A stretch of DNA of 64,000 bases, taken from NCBI GenBank assembly GCA_039029275.1, contig JBCCGL010000004.1:62001-126000 (forward strand), in the 5' to 3' direction. The notes below the pieces were generated by a model. The model searched no databases, had not been told where the DNA came from, and saw only the letters and a list, made by a program, of their open reading frames with translations. How positions within the stretch are numbered: position 1 is the stretch's first letter; every line of letters begins with the position of its first letter. This document shows positions 17,546-27,070 of this stretch, piece after piece. The position numbers and the translations under genes were made by a program. The DNA is from JBCCGL01 sp039029275. GTDB lineage: Bacteria > Pseudomonadota > Gammaproteobacteria > JBCCGL01.

Positions 17546-18906
17546 TGGCGAAAGACAAACGCCAATACGTCTGCCGCGACTGCGGCGGCATCAGCTCGAA
17601 ATGGGTTGGGCAGTGCCCTGACTGCGGCGAGTGGAACACCCTCGAGGAAACCGTGCAGATCGCGCGATCACCTGCAGCGAAGACTCCGCGCCGCGACGGG
17701 TACGCAGGGGACAATCAGATTACGTCACTGGGCGACGTATCGCCCGAATCACTCGCGCGCAGTACCTGCGGAATCGACGAGCTCGATCGCGTTCTGGGTG
17801 GTGGCATCGTCAACGGATCAGTCACCCTGCTCGGGGGCGACCCCGGGATCGGCAAGTCGACGCTGCTGCTGCAATCGATGGCCGTTCTGGCGCAACAGGG
17901 CGAAACCCTCTACGTCAGCGGCGAGGAATCGATGCAGCAGATCACTCTGCGCGCGCAGCGTCTGAATATTAGAGCGGACAACCTCAAACTGCTGACCGAA
18001 ACCTGCGTTGAGACAATTATTGACTTGATTCTTCGCGACAAACCCAAGGTAGTGGTCATCGACTCAATTCAGACCATGTACACCGAAACCCTGCAATCGG
18101 CGCCGGGTGCCGTCGCGCAGTTGCGTGAGGCGACAGCACGGCTGGTGCGTTTTGCAAAGCAATCTGGCATTGCCATGTTCATTGTCGGGCACGTGACCAA
18201 AGAAGGCGCGTTGGCGGGCCCGCGCGTGCTCGAACATATGGTCGATACGGTACTCTATTTTGAGGGTGATCCCGGCAGTCGCTATCGCGTCATTCGCGCG
18301 GTCAAAAACCGGTTTGGCGCAGTTAACGAGTTGGGTGTGTTTGCGATGGGCGATAAAGGCCTGCAGGGGGTCAGCAATCCGTCTGCGATTTTTCTGTCGC
18401 GCCACGAGGAAGCCGTCGCAGGCAGCGTTATCATGGTCACACGCGAGGGGACACGGCCGTTGTTGGTCGAAACGCAAGCGCTGGTCGATACCGCCTCGAC
18501 GCACCACGCGCGCCGCGTCACCCTGGGTCTGGAGCAAAACCGCCTGTCAATGCTGCTTGCGGTATTGCATCGCCACGCCGGGATCGCGATGCTCGACCAC
18601 GACGTGTTCGTAAATGTGGTCGGCGGAGTGCGCGTAAACGAGACCGCTGCCGACATGGCCGTATTGATCGCGGCGCTGTCATCGTTTCGAGATCGGCCGG
18701 TATCCAACCAATTGGTGACGTTCGGGGAAGTCGGCCTCGCGGGTGAGGTCCGTCCGGTTCCAAACGGTGAAGAGCGTCTGCGCGAAGCCGCTAAACACGG
18801 TTTTACCGACGCCATCGTGCCCAAAGCCAACGCGCCGCGCAGCGCTATTCCCGGAATGCGGGTACAATCGGTCACGCGCCTGTCAGAGGTGCTCGACTTA
18901 ATCTAG
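17545..18906 (+). CDS. radA: DNA repair protein RadA
   Basis: RecA-like ATPase that processes recombination intermediates by driving branch migration. In order: the N-terminal four-cysteine zinc finger (CRDC ... CPDC), Walker A GGDPGIGKSTLLLQ (~93-106), Walker B-type VVVIDSIQ, the RadA-specific KNRFG motif (~253), and a C-terminal Lon protease-like domain without a catalytic dyad. 453 residues is normal. GTG start overlaps the stop of the CorB/CorC-like gene. Confidence 0.97.
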   Translation: MAKDKRQYVCRDCGGISSKWVGQCPDCGEWNTLEETVQIARSPAAKTPRRDGYAGDNQITSLGDVSPESLARSTCGIDELDRVLGGGIVNGSVTLLGGDPGIGKSTLLLQSMAVLAQQGETLYVSGEESMQQITLRAQRLNIRADNLKLLTETCVETIIDLILRDKPKVVVIDSIQTMYTETLQSAPGAVAQLREATARLVRFAKQSGIAMFIVGHVTKEGALAGPRVLEHMVDTVLYFEGDPGSRYRVIRAVKNRFGAVNELGVFAMGDKGLQGVSNPSAIFLSRHEEAVAGSVIMVTREGTRPLLVETQALVDTASTHHARRVTLGLEQNRLSMLLAVLHRHAGIAMLDHDVFVNVVGGVRVNETAADMAVLIAALSSFRDRPVSNQLVTFGEVGLAGEVRPVPNGEERLREAAKHGFTDAIVPKANAPRSAIPGMRVQSVTRLSEVLDLI

Positions 18907-18953
18907 AAGACCACATACTTTCACGCAACGCGCTGATCGCACACGAACACGAC

Positions 18954-19199
18954 ATGAGCAAGAAAAAAACAGCCGAGACCGATGCAAACACCACGGAGGC
19001 TCCCAATTTTGAGTCCGCCCTTGGCGAGCTGGAAACGCTGGTTGAAGAGCTCGAAGACGGCGAACTCGACCTCGCCACGTCGCTGGCCAAGTTTGAACGC
19101 GGCGTGACCCTCGCACGCGCTTGCCAAAGCGCACTCGAAGACGCAGAACAAAAAGTTAAAGTACTGAGCGACATCGACGATTCCGACGATGACGGCTAG
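18954..19199 (+). CDS. xseB: Exodeoxyribonuclease VII small subunit
   Basis: An 81-residue helical protein with the family signature FESALGELETLVEELEDGELDLATSLAKFERGV near the N-terminus; it pairs with XseA (not in this window) to degrade single-stranded DNA. Its final codons overlap ispA by 11 bases, the usual xseB-ispA coupling. Confidence 0.95.
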   Translation: MSKKKTAETDANTTEAPNFESALGELETLVEELEDGELDLATSLAKFERGVTLARACQSALEDAEQKVKVLSDIDDSDDDG

Positions 19200-20118
19200 C
19201 GCGACTGCGAACCTCGGCGACAGCAACGACGTCACATCCATTTTGACGCGTTATCGCGAGCGGGTCGATTCAGTTTTAATTGATTCACTACCGCTGGCTC
19301 CAAAGTCGTCGCCTCAATTGCACGACGCCATGCGTTACGCCGTGACCAACGGCGGCAAGCGGGTGCGTCCTATTCTGGTATACGCAACCGGCGAGGCACT
19401 CAATGCACCAGCAAAAACGCTCGATACGATCGCCGTCGCGGTCGAGCTCATCCACGCTTATTCGCTGGTCCACGACGACCTTCCGGCGATGGACGATGAT
19501 GACCTGCGCCGCGGTAAACCGACGTGTCACAAACAATTCGACGAGGCCACGGCGATTCTCGCGGGCGACGCTCTGCAGGCACTTGCCTTCTCCCTGCTGG
19601 CTAACGATCAAGGCGACCTGCTTGTAACTGATTCCACGCGCCTGAAGATGATCGCACTGTTGGGAGAAGCTGCCGGCTCCAACGGTATGGCCTGGGGACA
19701 GGCGATTGACCTTGAAGTTGTTGGAAAGCAAATTGATCTGCAAACGCTGGAGAATATGCATCGATTAAAAACCGGGGCGTTGATCCGTGCCAGCGTGCAA
19801 TTGGGCGCGATGGCCGCCGAAACCCAAAACGCAGCGCTATTACAAAAGCTGAACGACTACGCGCAGGCGGTGGGCCTCGCGTTTCAAATCGTCGACGACA
19901 TACTCGACGTCACCAGCGACACCGACACACTAGGCAAACCACAAGGCTCGGACGCGGCGCAGGGCAAACCGACGTATCCGTCGTTGCTGGGGTTGGATGG
20001 CGCAAGACGCCACGCTCAGGATATGCACCAGCGCGCGCTTGCTTGCCTGCAAGACCTGGGCGAGGAATTTTCGTTTTTAAGGGAGCTGTCTGCCTACATC
20101 GTACGGCGCAGTTACTAA
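19189..20118 (+). CDS. ispA: Farnesyl diphosphate synthase (geranyltranstransferase)
   Basis: Trans-prenyltransferase making C15 farnesyl diphosphate from DMAPP/GPP and IPP for quinone and undecaprenyl synthesis. The first aspartate-rich motif is DDLPAMDDDD (~98-107, followed by RRGKPT), the second DDILD (~230). GGKRVRP binds IPP. 309 residues is near the family norm. The ATG lies inside xseB. The stop overlaps the stop of the convergent receiver-GGDEF gene (TACTAA). In many relatives dxs follows directly; here it is 7.5 kb away. Confidence 0.96.
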   Translation: MTASATANLGDSNDVTSILTRYRERVDSVLIDSLPLAPKSSPQLHDAMRYAVTNGGKRVRPILVYATGEALNAPAKTLDTIAVAVELIHAYSLVHDDLPAMDDDDLRRGKPTCHKQFDEATAILAGDALQALAFSLLANDQGDLLVTDSTRLKMIALLGEAAGSNGMAWGQAIDLEVVGKQIDLQTLENMHRLKTGALIRASVQLGAMAAETQNAALLQKLNDYAQAVGLAFQIVDDILDVTSDTDTLGKPQGSDAAQGKPTYPSLLGLDGARRHAQDMHQRALACLQDLGEEFSFLRELSAYIVRRSY

Positions 20119-21041
20119 AAGTTGGACTTTTGCTGGGCCTTGTGGCGATACATTGCAGCGTCGGCACGCTCGAGTAATTCGAGTTGATCGACAGGGTCAG
20201 CGCTTGCCAAAGCGACTCCAACGCTGACTGAGGAGCGCAACTCAGTACCGCCGATGCGTAGGGGTTCAGCGATCGATTGCTCGATTTTCTCGCGCACGAC
20301 TTCAAAATCAACCGCGCCATCATGCGTTTCGAGTACGACAGCAAATTCGTCGCCCCCAAGTCGCGCAACCGTGTCAGATTCGCGCACACTGGCGATCAAA
20401 CGATCCGCCACCCACTTGAGCACGGCATCACCGATTGCGTGACCATACGTGTCGTTGATGGATTTAAAGTCGTTAAGGTCGAGGTAGATAACAGCCGTTT
20501 GGGTTTGGTGTCGGCGGCTGCGAGCCAACGCCGATGCGAGACGATCCTCAAACAGCTGGCGGTTGGGCAACCCGGTTAGCGGGTCTCGGTGCGCACGCAC
20601 ACGCAAGTCTTTACCGATCCGCTCACGCAGAATTGCGAATCGCAAACTGCGTTCGATTGCGGTGATGTCGTTGTAGCTTTTTTCGAGAACGTCTTGAGCA
20701 CCTGCTCTAATTAATTCGTTGGCGCCCTCAGGTGCAATATTCCCGCTAATGCAGCAAATCGGAATATCTGAAGCGCGGCGTTTCAAGTACTCGATTGAAT
20801 TAACACCCTGCGAGTCTGGAAGATTGACATCGAGTAAAATTACATCAACTGGATCATGGCGAAGAATTGAACCGCCCAAACTCAAAGTTTCGACGTGCTG
20901 AAAATTAAGCCGTGTTTGACGAAATTGCCGAGCAACCATCAATGCATCCGTCGGATCATCTTCAATGTGCAGCACACGAACCGCATCAGACGGCGCGTCG
21001 TGTTTCGCTCTCTCAAGAAAGGTCACGTTGGCAGCGTGCAT
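20115..21041 (-). CDS. Response regulator with GGDEF output (diguanylate cyclase)
   Basis: A 308-residue two-domain protein. The receiver domain (~20-135) has the acidic cluster E27-D28-D29, phospho-acceptor D71 (VILLDVNLPDSQG), S99 and K121. The GGDEF domain follows: DPLTGLPNRQLFEDRL, then RLGGDEF at 227-233 with inhibitory-site RESD at 220-223. It should synthesise cyclic-di-GMP when phosphorylated. It lies 95 bases downstream of the hybrid CheB-CheR-histidine kinase on the same strand, so that kinase is the obvious partner. The start is not well marked by a ribosome site. Confidence 0.92.
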   Translation of the reverse strand: MHAANVTFLERAKHDAPSDAVRVLHIEDDPTDALMVARQFRQTRLNFQHVETLSLGGSILRHDPVDVILLDVNLPDSQGVNSIEYLKRRASDIPICCISGNIAPEGANELIRAGAQDVLEKSYNDITAIERSLRFAILRERIGKDLRVRAHRDPLTGLPNRQLFEDRLASALARSRRHQTQTAVIYLDLNDFKSINDTYGHAIGDAVLKWVADRLIASVRESDTVARLGGDEFAVVLETHDGAVDFEVVREKIEQSIAEPLRIGGTELRSSVSVGVALASADPVDQLELLERADAAMYRHKAQQKSNF

Positions 21042-21136
21042 GGATCAACATGGCAAGTTCCCCAGACCGAAAGAGTATCGGCTGCACGAATGATTTCTTG
21101 AATCAACGCTTGGGCGGGGCCATCGCAAATAACCGC

Positions 21137-24100
21137 CTACACACCCAAATTCGGTTCGATAACGGGGAACACCATTTTGATACGCGCACCGTTGGTGAAA
21201 TGTGTATCTACCCAAATAGCACCATTGTGGCGATCGACTAAGCGTTTACACAGTGCCAACCCAATCCCGGTGCCTGGGTATTCTTCACGAGTATGTAATC
21301 GCTGAAAGATGGTAAAAATACGGTCTGCGTACTGCGGGTTAATGCCAATACCGTTATCCTCAAAACACACCTCAAGCTGATTGTGTTCGTTCACTCCCAC
21401 GGTAATTATCAGCGTGGGAGGCGCGTCAGAGCGAAACTTCACGCTGTTCTCAAAGAGGTATTCAAACAGGTTTTTCAGCTGCCCGCTATCACCCAAAATT
21501 TGAGGGATATCGTGGCTGCGTTTCTTGATTTCCGTGCTGATTTTTGCAGCATCGTTTTTTGCCGTTTGTTCAAGCAAGGTGAGCGCGGAAACAGGCGAAA
21601 AAGATTTTCCTTGCGTTTGCACGCGCGAATACGCCAGCAATGACTCGATTAACACCTGCATGCGATCACTGCTTTCTTGTATCCTTGCCAGATAGTCCGC
21701 ACCGTCACTGCCTAACTCATTGCTAAATCGATCTCTGAGTAAACTGGAGAAACCTTCAATTGATCGCAAAGGTTCTTGCAAATCATGCGACGCGACATAG
21801 GCAAACTGTTCCAAATTGCGGTTTGTTCGTTCCAACTCCATAGTTTTGGCAGTCAGGCTGGTCTCCACTTGATTCTGCAACGTGTTGTCGTGAACGAAAC
21901 ACACAAAATCGCCTGTATCTGAATCGAGTAATGTGGCACTGACTAACGCGGGCAAAATCTCACCGGCCTGATTCAACAAGTCGACTTTTTGAGTTTTCAT
22001 TGCGCCGCTGTGTTTTAGCTCAAGAAGACTTCCCAACAACGTTGGCTTGTCTAACTGTGAACGTGAAATGGCGTTTATCTCGATGGGTAATGCGGTGTGC
22101 TGGTAGCCGAGCATTTTGACGAAACTGTCGTTCGCCTCGCTAATTGTTGCGGTTTCAATGTTGCCTACAAAAATACCAGTTATTTCTGATTCGAAAAGCC
22201 TGCGGTAACGATCTTCGGTTGCCGCCAGAGACTCCTCAACTGACTTGAGTTCAGAAATACTGATTAAACTTATCACTACCCCGATTGCCAAGTCGGTGCC
22301 GGTTTTATAAGGATTAAGTCGCACCAACACTGCGACGCCATCCAGTGTTTTGGTTTCTTTTTCTATCGCATCTCCAAGGGAAAGGACACGCCTCAAATCA
22401 CCGTTTAAATTCCGATAGTCAAGATTGTGAGAGAAATCGGCAAACGGTCTTCCGACATCATTGGTAACCAGGTGAACAGCCTTTGTGGCCGCGGGAGTGA
22501 ACTTACGGATGCACAGGTTCTCGTCCAGAAAAATTACACCGATACCGGTGCTCTTGAGCAGATTATCTATATCGTGATTGAGCTCGGTTAGCTCTTGTAT
22601 CTTCGATTGGTATTCGGAGTTGACGGTGTAAAGTTCCTCATTAACCGAGTGCAGCTCCTCATTGGTACTTTGCAACTCCTCGTTGGAAGCCAACAGTTCT
22701 TCGTTAGTTGCCTGATGTTCTTCATTCGTCGTTTCGAGCTCTTCGATGGTCGCCTGAAGATTTTCACGCGTGTGTTGCAATTCGTTTTCAAGATCCTGAA
22801 TCCGCTGCCCGCTATGCGATTCTGCATCAAATTCAACAACCGAAGAGCTACTGACATTCGAGTCTACTTTTTCGAAAATAATCATAAAGTAGTCAGGCGT
22901 TGTTCGCGTTGCCAGGTGATAACTTACGCGCAGATTAAGCAGCGTTGCACCACCTTGAGAGTCCGCATATTTTATTCCTGAGTAAAGAATCGGTTCCTGC
23001 TCTTTGCGTGCCCGGTGGATGGCGGTACTCAGAGGCAGAGACACCGATCGGTTCACGAGTTTGGAAATCTCGTGCGTCGCTTCGCCCTCAGGAAAATTCA
23101 GGTAGTCTCTCGCGTCACCGACAATGTGCAATATCTGCTGCTGTGCATTGGCAATCACGCAAGTCGAGCACTGCGCGCGCATCAAAGCACGATAGGAATC
23201 GTGGATTAAGGAGTGAGTTTGGTTTTCACGACCTGACGACGGCGCTACAGATCCGCGCGAAAGTGCTTGCCATTTCGGAGGTACTCCCACCATTGAACCT
23301 TCTCGAGCAAGGCGCACATCGCGAAGTTTTCGATAGATATTCCATTTGGAACTCAGCACACTGAACTCATCAGTCAGGTCTGAAACTGACTCAGCGGCAC
23401 CCAGAAACAAGACTCCCTCAGCGCGCAACGAAAAGTGCAGGACTTGCAGGACATGTTTTTGCAACTCGTTTTGCATATAGATCAACACATTGCGACACGT
23501 GGTCAAATGCATGCGAGTAAACGGAGGATCTTTCGCCAGGTTGTGATTTGCAAAAATCACCATTTCCCGGATTTTTCGTCGCACGACGTAGTCATCCCCG
23601 ACGCGCTCAAAATATTTATCCCGCAATGGCTGCGGAACATCAATAACGCTACTTTCGGTATACCGTCCCAGACTCGCACGATCCAGTGCGTTTTGATCAA
23701 CATCGGTTGCAAATATTTTGACGTCGCGCCGGCGATTCAGCGTATCCAAAACCTCTTCAATCAGAATGGCAATGGAATACGCCTCTTCTCCGGTGGAGCA
23801 GGCGGCAACCCAGACTCGCAATATGTCACCTGCATCGATCTCGTCGATAACTCGAGGCAAAAAATCCGATTTGAGCAACTCCCAGGCCGAAGTGTCCCTA
23901 AAAAACGCGGTCACATTAATCAACAGTTCATTGCGCAATGCACTGCGCTCAGTATCTGACGTCGTCAGAAGGTCTGTGTATTCACTTAGGGAGGCTGAAT
24001 CCGATGCCAGGAGACGTCGCTCGATCCGACGTTGAACAGTCGCCAGCTTGTACTGGCTGAAGTCCACATCGCTATCGTGGGTGAGAATATCCAGAATCTG

Positions 24101-24832
24101 TCTGATGCTTTTTTGCTCCGGGTCTTCGTACAACGCGCTGGAGTTAAATACCGGAGCGTCAAACCGGCTAATATATTGCGAGAGAAAAACACCGATTCGT
24201 GACGGCACAAACGTTGAATTCACGACCCCTGTCGACAATGCCGACATCGGCATGCCGTCAAACTGCGCAGTTTGAGGTTCTTGTGCGATGACAAACCCAT
24301 GCGCCTCACTGACTGCGCGCACACCGCGCGTTCCATCGCTGCCGGTGCCCGATAGAATCACCGCGACTGCACGTTCGGCAAACGCCTTTGCCAGCGACAC
24401 CAGAAAAATGTCGATGGGAAAGTTGGGTCCGTGGTCCGCTCCCGTGTCACGTTCCTCGAGTTCGAGAAAGTCGCCAACGACTTTTAGATTGTTCTTGGGA
24501 GGAATGAGATACACGGTATTCGGATGTAATTTCTCGCGCTTGTCGACCCTTACAACCGTCATGCTGGTATGTCGATGCAAAAGCTCCTGCATCAGACTTT
24601 TAAAATCAGGCGATAAGTGCTGAATCACGACAAACGCCGCACCGGTATCGACGTCCAAATGCCTGAACAACTCTTCGAGCGGCTGCAACCCGCCGGCTGA
24701 GGCACCAATTCCTATAACGTGGGAAACGTCCGTGAGTTGGCCAAGCGGTTCATTTGTCGTGTGAGAGTCGGTCGGTACGAGTTCAGCAACTGATACCTCG
24801 CTGTTTTCCGGTGATTTGGTTTCATCGTTCAT
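21137..24832 (-). CDS. CheB-CheR-PAS-PAS-histidine kinase fusion
   Basis: A 1231-residue cytoplasmic sensor. CheB methylesterase domain (~38-220) with catalytic Ser (IGASAGGL), His (QHLSP) and Asp (GTGSDGTRG). CheR methyltransferase (~240-500) with SAM-binding WVAACSTGEEAYS (~337) and NVLIYM. A long coiled coil (~670-775) of NEEL-type repeats follows, then PAS (~775-880), PAS (~895-1000), HisKA with the phospho-accepting His in ASHDLQEPLRS (~1015) and HATPase with EDNGIGINP and GTGIGLALCKR. No receiver domain is attached. Such CheB/CheR hybrids are known; their methylation target is usually unclear. The next gene is a receiver-GGDEF protein, the likely phosphate acceptor. Confidence 0.93.
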   Translation of the reverse strand: MNDETKSPENSEVSVAELVPTDSHTTNEPLGQLTDVSHVIGIGASAGGLQPLEELFRHLDVDTGAAFVVIQHLSPDFKSLMQELLHRHTSMTVVRVDKREKLHPNTVYLIPPKNNLKVVGDFLELEERDTGADHGPNFPIDIFLVSLAKAFAERAVAVILSGTGSDGTRGVRAVSEAHGFVIAQEPQTAQFDGMPMSALSTGVVNSTFVPSRIGVFLSQYISRFDAPVFNSSALYEDPEQKSIRQILDILTHDSDVDFSQYKLATVQRRIERRLLASDSASLSEYTDLLTTSDTERSALRNELLINVTAFFRDTSAWELLKSDFLPRVIDEIDAGDILRVWVAACSTGEEAYSIAILIEEVLDTLNRRRDVKIFATDVDQNALDRASLGRYTESSVIDVPQPLRDKYFERVGDDYVVRRKIREMVIFANHNLAKDPPFTRMHLTTCRNVLIYMQNELQKHVLQVLHFSLRAEGVLFLGAAESVSDLTDEFSVLSSKWNIYRKLRDVRLAREGSMVGVPPKWQALSRGSVAPSSGRENQTHSLIHDSYRALMRAQCSTCVIANAQQQILHIVGDARDYLNFPEGEATHEISKLVNRSVSLPLSTAIHRARKEQEPILYSGIKYADSQGGATLLNLRVSYHLATRTTPDYFMIIFEKVDSNVSSSSVVEFDAESHSGQRIQDLENELQHTRENLQATIEELETTNEEHQATNEELLASNEELQSTNEELHSVNEELYTVNSEYQSKIQELTELNHDIDNLLKSTGIGVIFLDENLCIRKFTPAATKAVHLVTNDVGRPFADFSHNLDYRNLNGDLRRVLSLGDAIEKETKTLDGVAVLVRLNPYKTGTDLAIGVVISLISISELKSVEESLAATEDRYRRLFESEITGIFVGNIETATISEANDSFVKMLGYQHTALPIEINAISRSQLDKPTLLGSLLELKHSGAMKTQKVDLLNQAGEILPALVSATLLDSDTGDFVCFVHDNTLQNQVETSLTAKTMELERTNRNLEQFAYVASHDLQEPLRSIEGFSSLLRDRFSNELGSDGADYLARIQESSDRMQVLIESLLAYSRVQTQGKSFSPVSALTLLEQTAKNDAAKISTEIKKRSHDIPQILGDSGQLKNLFEYLFENSVKFRSDAPPTLIITVGVNEHNQLEVCFEDNGIGINPQYADRIFTIFQRLHTREEYPGTGIGLALCKRLVDRHNGAIWVDTHFTNGARIKMVFPVIEPNLGV

Positions 24833-25155
24833 CGAAGACAGATTTGGTATTCAACCAAACCACTCCTATCGAAAAATTTATCCAGCTAATTGTTGGAACG
24901 CCGCACGACTTTGAACCGCCGCCACACTATCAGCCTTACCGTACAAAAGCCATCGGACGCGAGTTTATTGACACCCCGGACAAAATCGAAAAACCCGGCG
25001 ATGTTTTTTTGACGTAAACGCGGACTTTCGCAGTTAATTCACTGAAAAAATAGCAGTGCATCAAACGGCATACCAATTGCATGTACGCAGATGCACCATG
25101 GTGTGGGTGCTTGTGCGGAGCAGGAGCGTGGCCAACAAAAAGGGCGGAGTACTTC
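24833..25155. other. Divergent spacer with a possible short reading frame
   Basis: A 323-base gap between the CheB-CheR kinase (minus) and the PAS-GGDEF-EAL gene (plus). On the plus strand a frame running to a stop at 25017 has coding-like composition from about 24844 (TTG), reading FIQLIVGTPHDFEPPPHYQP and ending PGDVFLT. It has no clear ribosome site and no family I recognise. It could be a short gene, a relic or chance. Confidence 0.3.
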
Positions 25156-27060
25156 ATGCCGAAACAGACAGACTTGTATCAATTTCCAACCCAAAGCGAA
25201 ATTGTCCCAAGCCATGATGATCTTAACGAACGCAATGAACTACTGGAAAACCGCAACTCTGAACTCGAGTTAATCGATCAGGAACGACAATCACTCCTGC
25301 AGGAACTTCGTGTCCAGCGCGCCGAATTAAGCGCTCAAAACGATGAGTTGCGCGCGATCCACCGCGAGCTGGACGCCTCATCACGAAAATATAAGAATCT
25401 GTTTGACCTCGCGCCGATCGGATATTTTTCACTTTCCACTACCGGTTTTATTGAGGATCTTAATCTGTCGGCCGCCCAGCTTTTAGGCCACAGAAAGGTT
25501 TACCTTAAAAATAGCCCGTTACACCTGTATCTTCAGGAACGCGATCGTCCAATTCTGGATATGCATCTCAAGCGAATAAACCAGGGAACCCAGGCGTCGG
25601 TAGAACTGAACATCATTCGTGCAAATGGAGAATTGTTACCTGTGATTCTTCGCACTGTGCCGTTCGCTGACAAAGACGGAAAACAGATCGGTTGTCAGAC
25701 CGCAATGATGGATGTGAGTGAGCATAAAGAAACGGAAGAGCAACTACGTAAAGCGCGTGATTATCTGCAACACCTTGCGCACCATGATGCCCTAACCGAT
25801 CTGCCCAATCGCTTGTTGTTCAGCGATCGGCTGCATCAGGCCGTAATTCGCGCTCGCCGCAATCGACAAAAAGTCGGCGTATTGTTTATGGATCTGGATC
25901 GATTTAAGTATATAAACGATTCACTGGGGCATCAGATAGGTGACGAACTTCTGTGTGAAGTTGCCAAACGCATTCGCCATGCGATCCGCCAGGAGGACAC
26001 TTTGGCGCGAATCGGCGGTGACGAATTCACGGTGATTATTGAAGGGGTGGACAGGGTTGAAGACTTACAAAAAGTCTCACACAAAATATTAGAGGAATTC
26101 GTGCCACCGATAACCATCGATGATCAGGAACTGGTAGTCACTTCGAGTATCGGGATATCGGTCTACCCGAACGACGGGACCTCGACTGACGATCTAATCA
26201 AGTATGCTGACTCGGCGATGTATCAAGCAAAGTCGATGGGCCGAAACAAAGTTCAGTTTTTCACTCCCTCATTGAGTGCGCGTATATCTAATCGTCTTAC
26301 TGTTGAAAACGAACTGCGAGAAGCGATCGATAAAGATCAACTGGAACTCTATTACCAACCGCAATACGCCACCATCAATAAAGTCGTTTCCGGGTTCGAA
26401 GCACTGGTCCGATGGCGGCACCCGACTCGCGGTTTATTGCTTCCCCACAACTTTATCCCGGTCGCGGAAGAAATCGGCTTGATCGACCAAATCGGAGCAC
26501 TGGTGTTGAGAAAAGCCTGTGTTCAGGCACAGAAATGGGTCGCGCAGGGCCACGCGGAACTGCGTGTCGCCGTCAACCTTTCTGCTCGCGAGCTATTGCA
26601 AAACGATCTGACCCAAATGGTTGAAAAAACGCTCAGCGATACCCGGCTCGACCCGAAGAATCTGGAAATGGAACTCACCGAGTCCGGCTTATTGGAAAAC
26701 CCAGACAGTGCAATTCAACGACTCAATGAACTCCGCGAGCTGGGCGTACACCTGGCCATCGATGATTTTGGTACCGGATACTCTTCACTGAGTCGCCTGC
26801 AAACTCTGCCGATCTCCCGATTAAAAATCGATCGCTCATTCGTACGAGGCATTCCAGCCAACCCGAACGACTGTTCAATTGCCAGTGCAATTGTGTCAAT
26901 GGGAAAAAATCTAAAATTAGATGTGGTTTCAGAGGGCGTGGAAACTCAGGATCAATACGAGTTTCTTAGGGCGCAAGGCGTGCAATTACTTCAGGGCTAT
27001 TATTTCGGTAGACCGGAACAAGCATCACAGGCGGACAAAAGACTCGCGACGACTCACTAA
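25156..27060 (+). CDS. PAS-GGDEF-EAL cyclic-di-GMP enzyme
   Basis: A soluble 634-residue protein: an N-terminal coiled coil (~20-75, alternating Glu/Leu), PAS (~75-200, KNLFDLAPIGYFSLS), GGDEF (~215-370) and EAL (~380-630). Motifs are canonical: RIGGDEF near 287 with RQED five residues ahead, FEALVRW near 414, NLSA, DDFGTGYSS near 536, LKIDRSF and SEGVE. Both cyclase and phosphodiesterase activities look possible. ATG 25156 has GGCGGAGT upstream; the frame opens at 25081 but that extension is Cys-rich and unlikely. Its stop is 10 bases from the stop of a convergent BLUF photoreceptor gene. Confidence 0.93.
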   Translation: MPKQTDLYQFPTQSEIVPSHDDLNERNELLENRNSELELIDQERQSLLQELRVQRAELSAQNDELRAIHRELDASSRKYKNLFDLAPIGYFSLSTTGFIEDLNLSAAQLLGHRKVYLKNSPLHLYLQERDRPILDMHLKRINQGTQASVELNIIRANGELLPVILRTVPFADKDGKQIGCQTAMMDVSEHKETEEQLRKARDYLQHLAHHDALTDLPNRLLFSDRLHQAVIRARRNRQKVGVLFMDLDRFKYINDSLGHQIGDELLCEVAKRIRHAIRQEDTLARIGGDEFTVIIEGVDRVEDLQKVSHKILEEFVPPITIDDQELVVTSSIGISVYPNDGTSTDDLIKYADSAMYQAKSMGRNKVQFFTPSLSARISNRLTVENELREAIDKDQLELYYQPQYATINKVVSGFEALVRWRHPTRGLLLPHNFIPVAEEIGLIDQIGALVLRKACVQAQKWVAQGHAELRVAVNLSARELLQNDLTQMVEKTLSDTRLDPKNLEMELTESGLLENPDSAIQRLNELRELGVHLAIDDFGTGYSSLSRLQTLPISRLKIDRSFVRGIPANPNDCSIASAIVSMGKNLKLDVVSEGVETQDQYEFLRAQGVQLLQGYYFGRPEQASQADKRLATTH

Positions 27061-27070
27061 TTCGCGGTAA

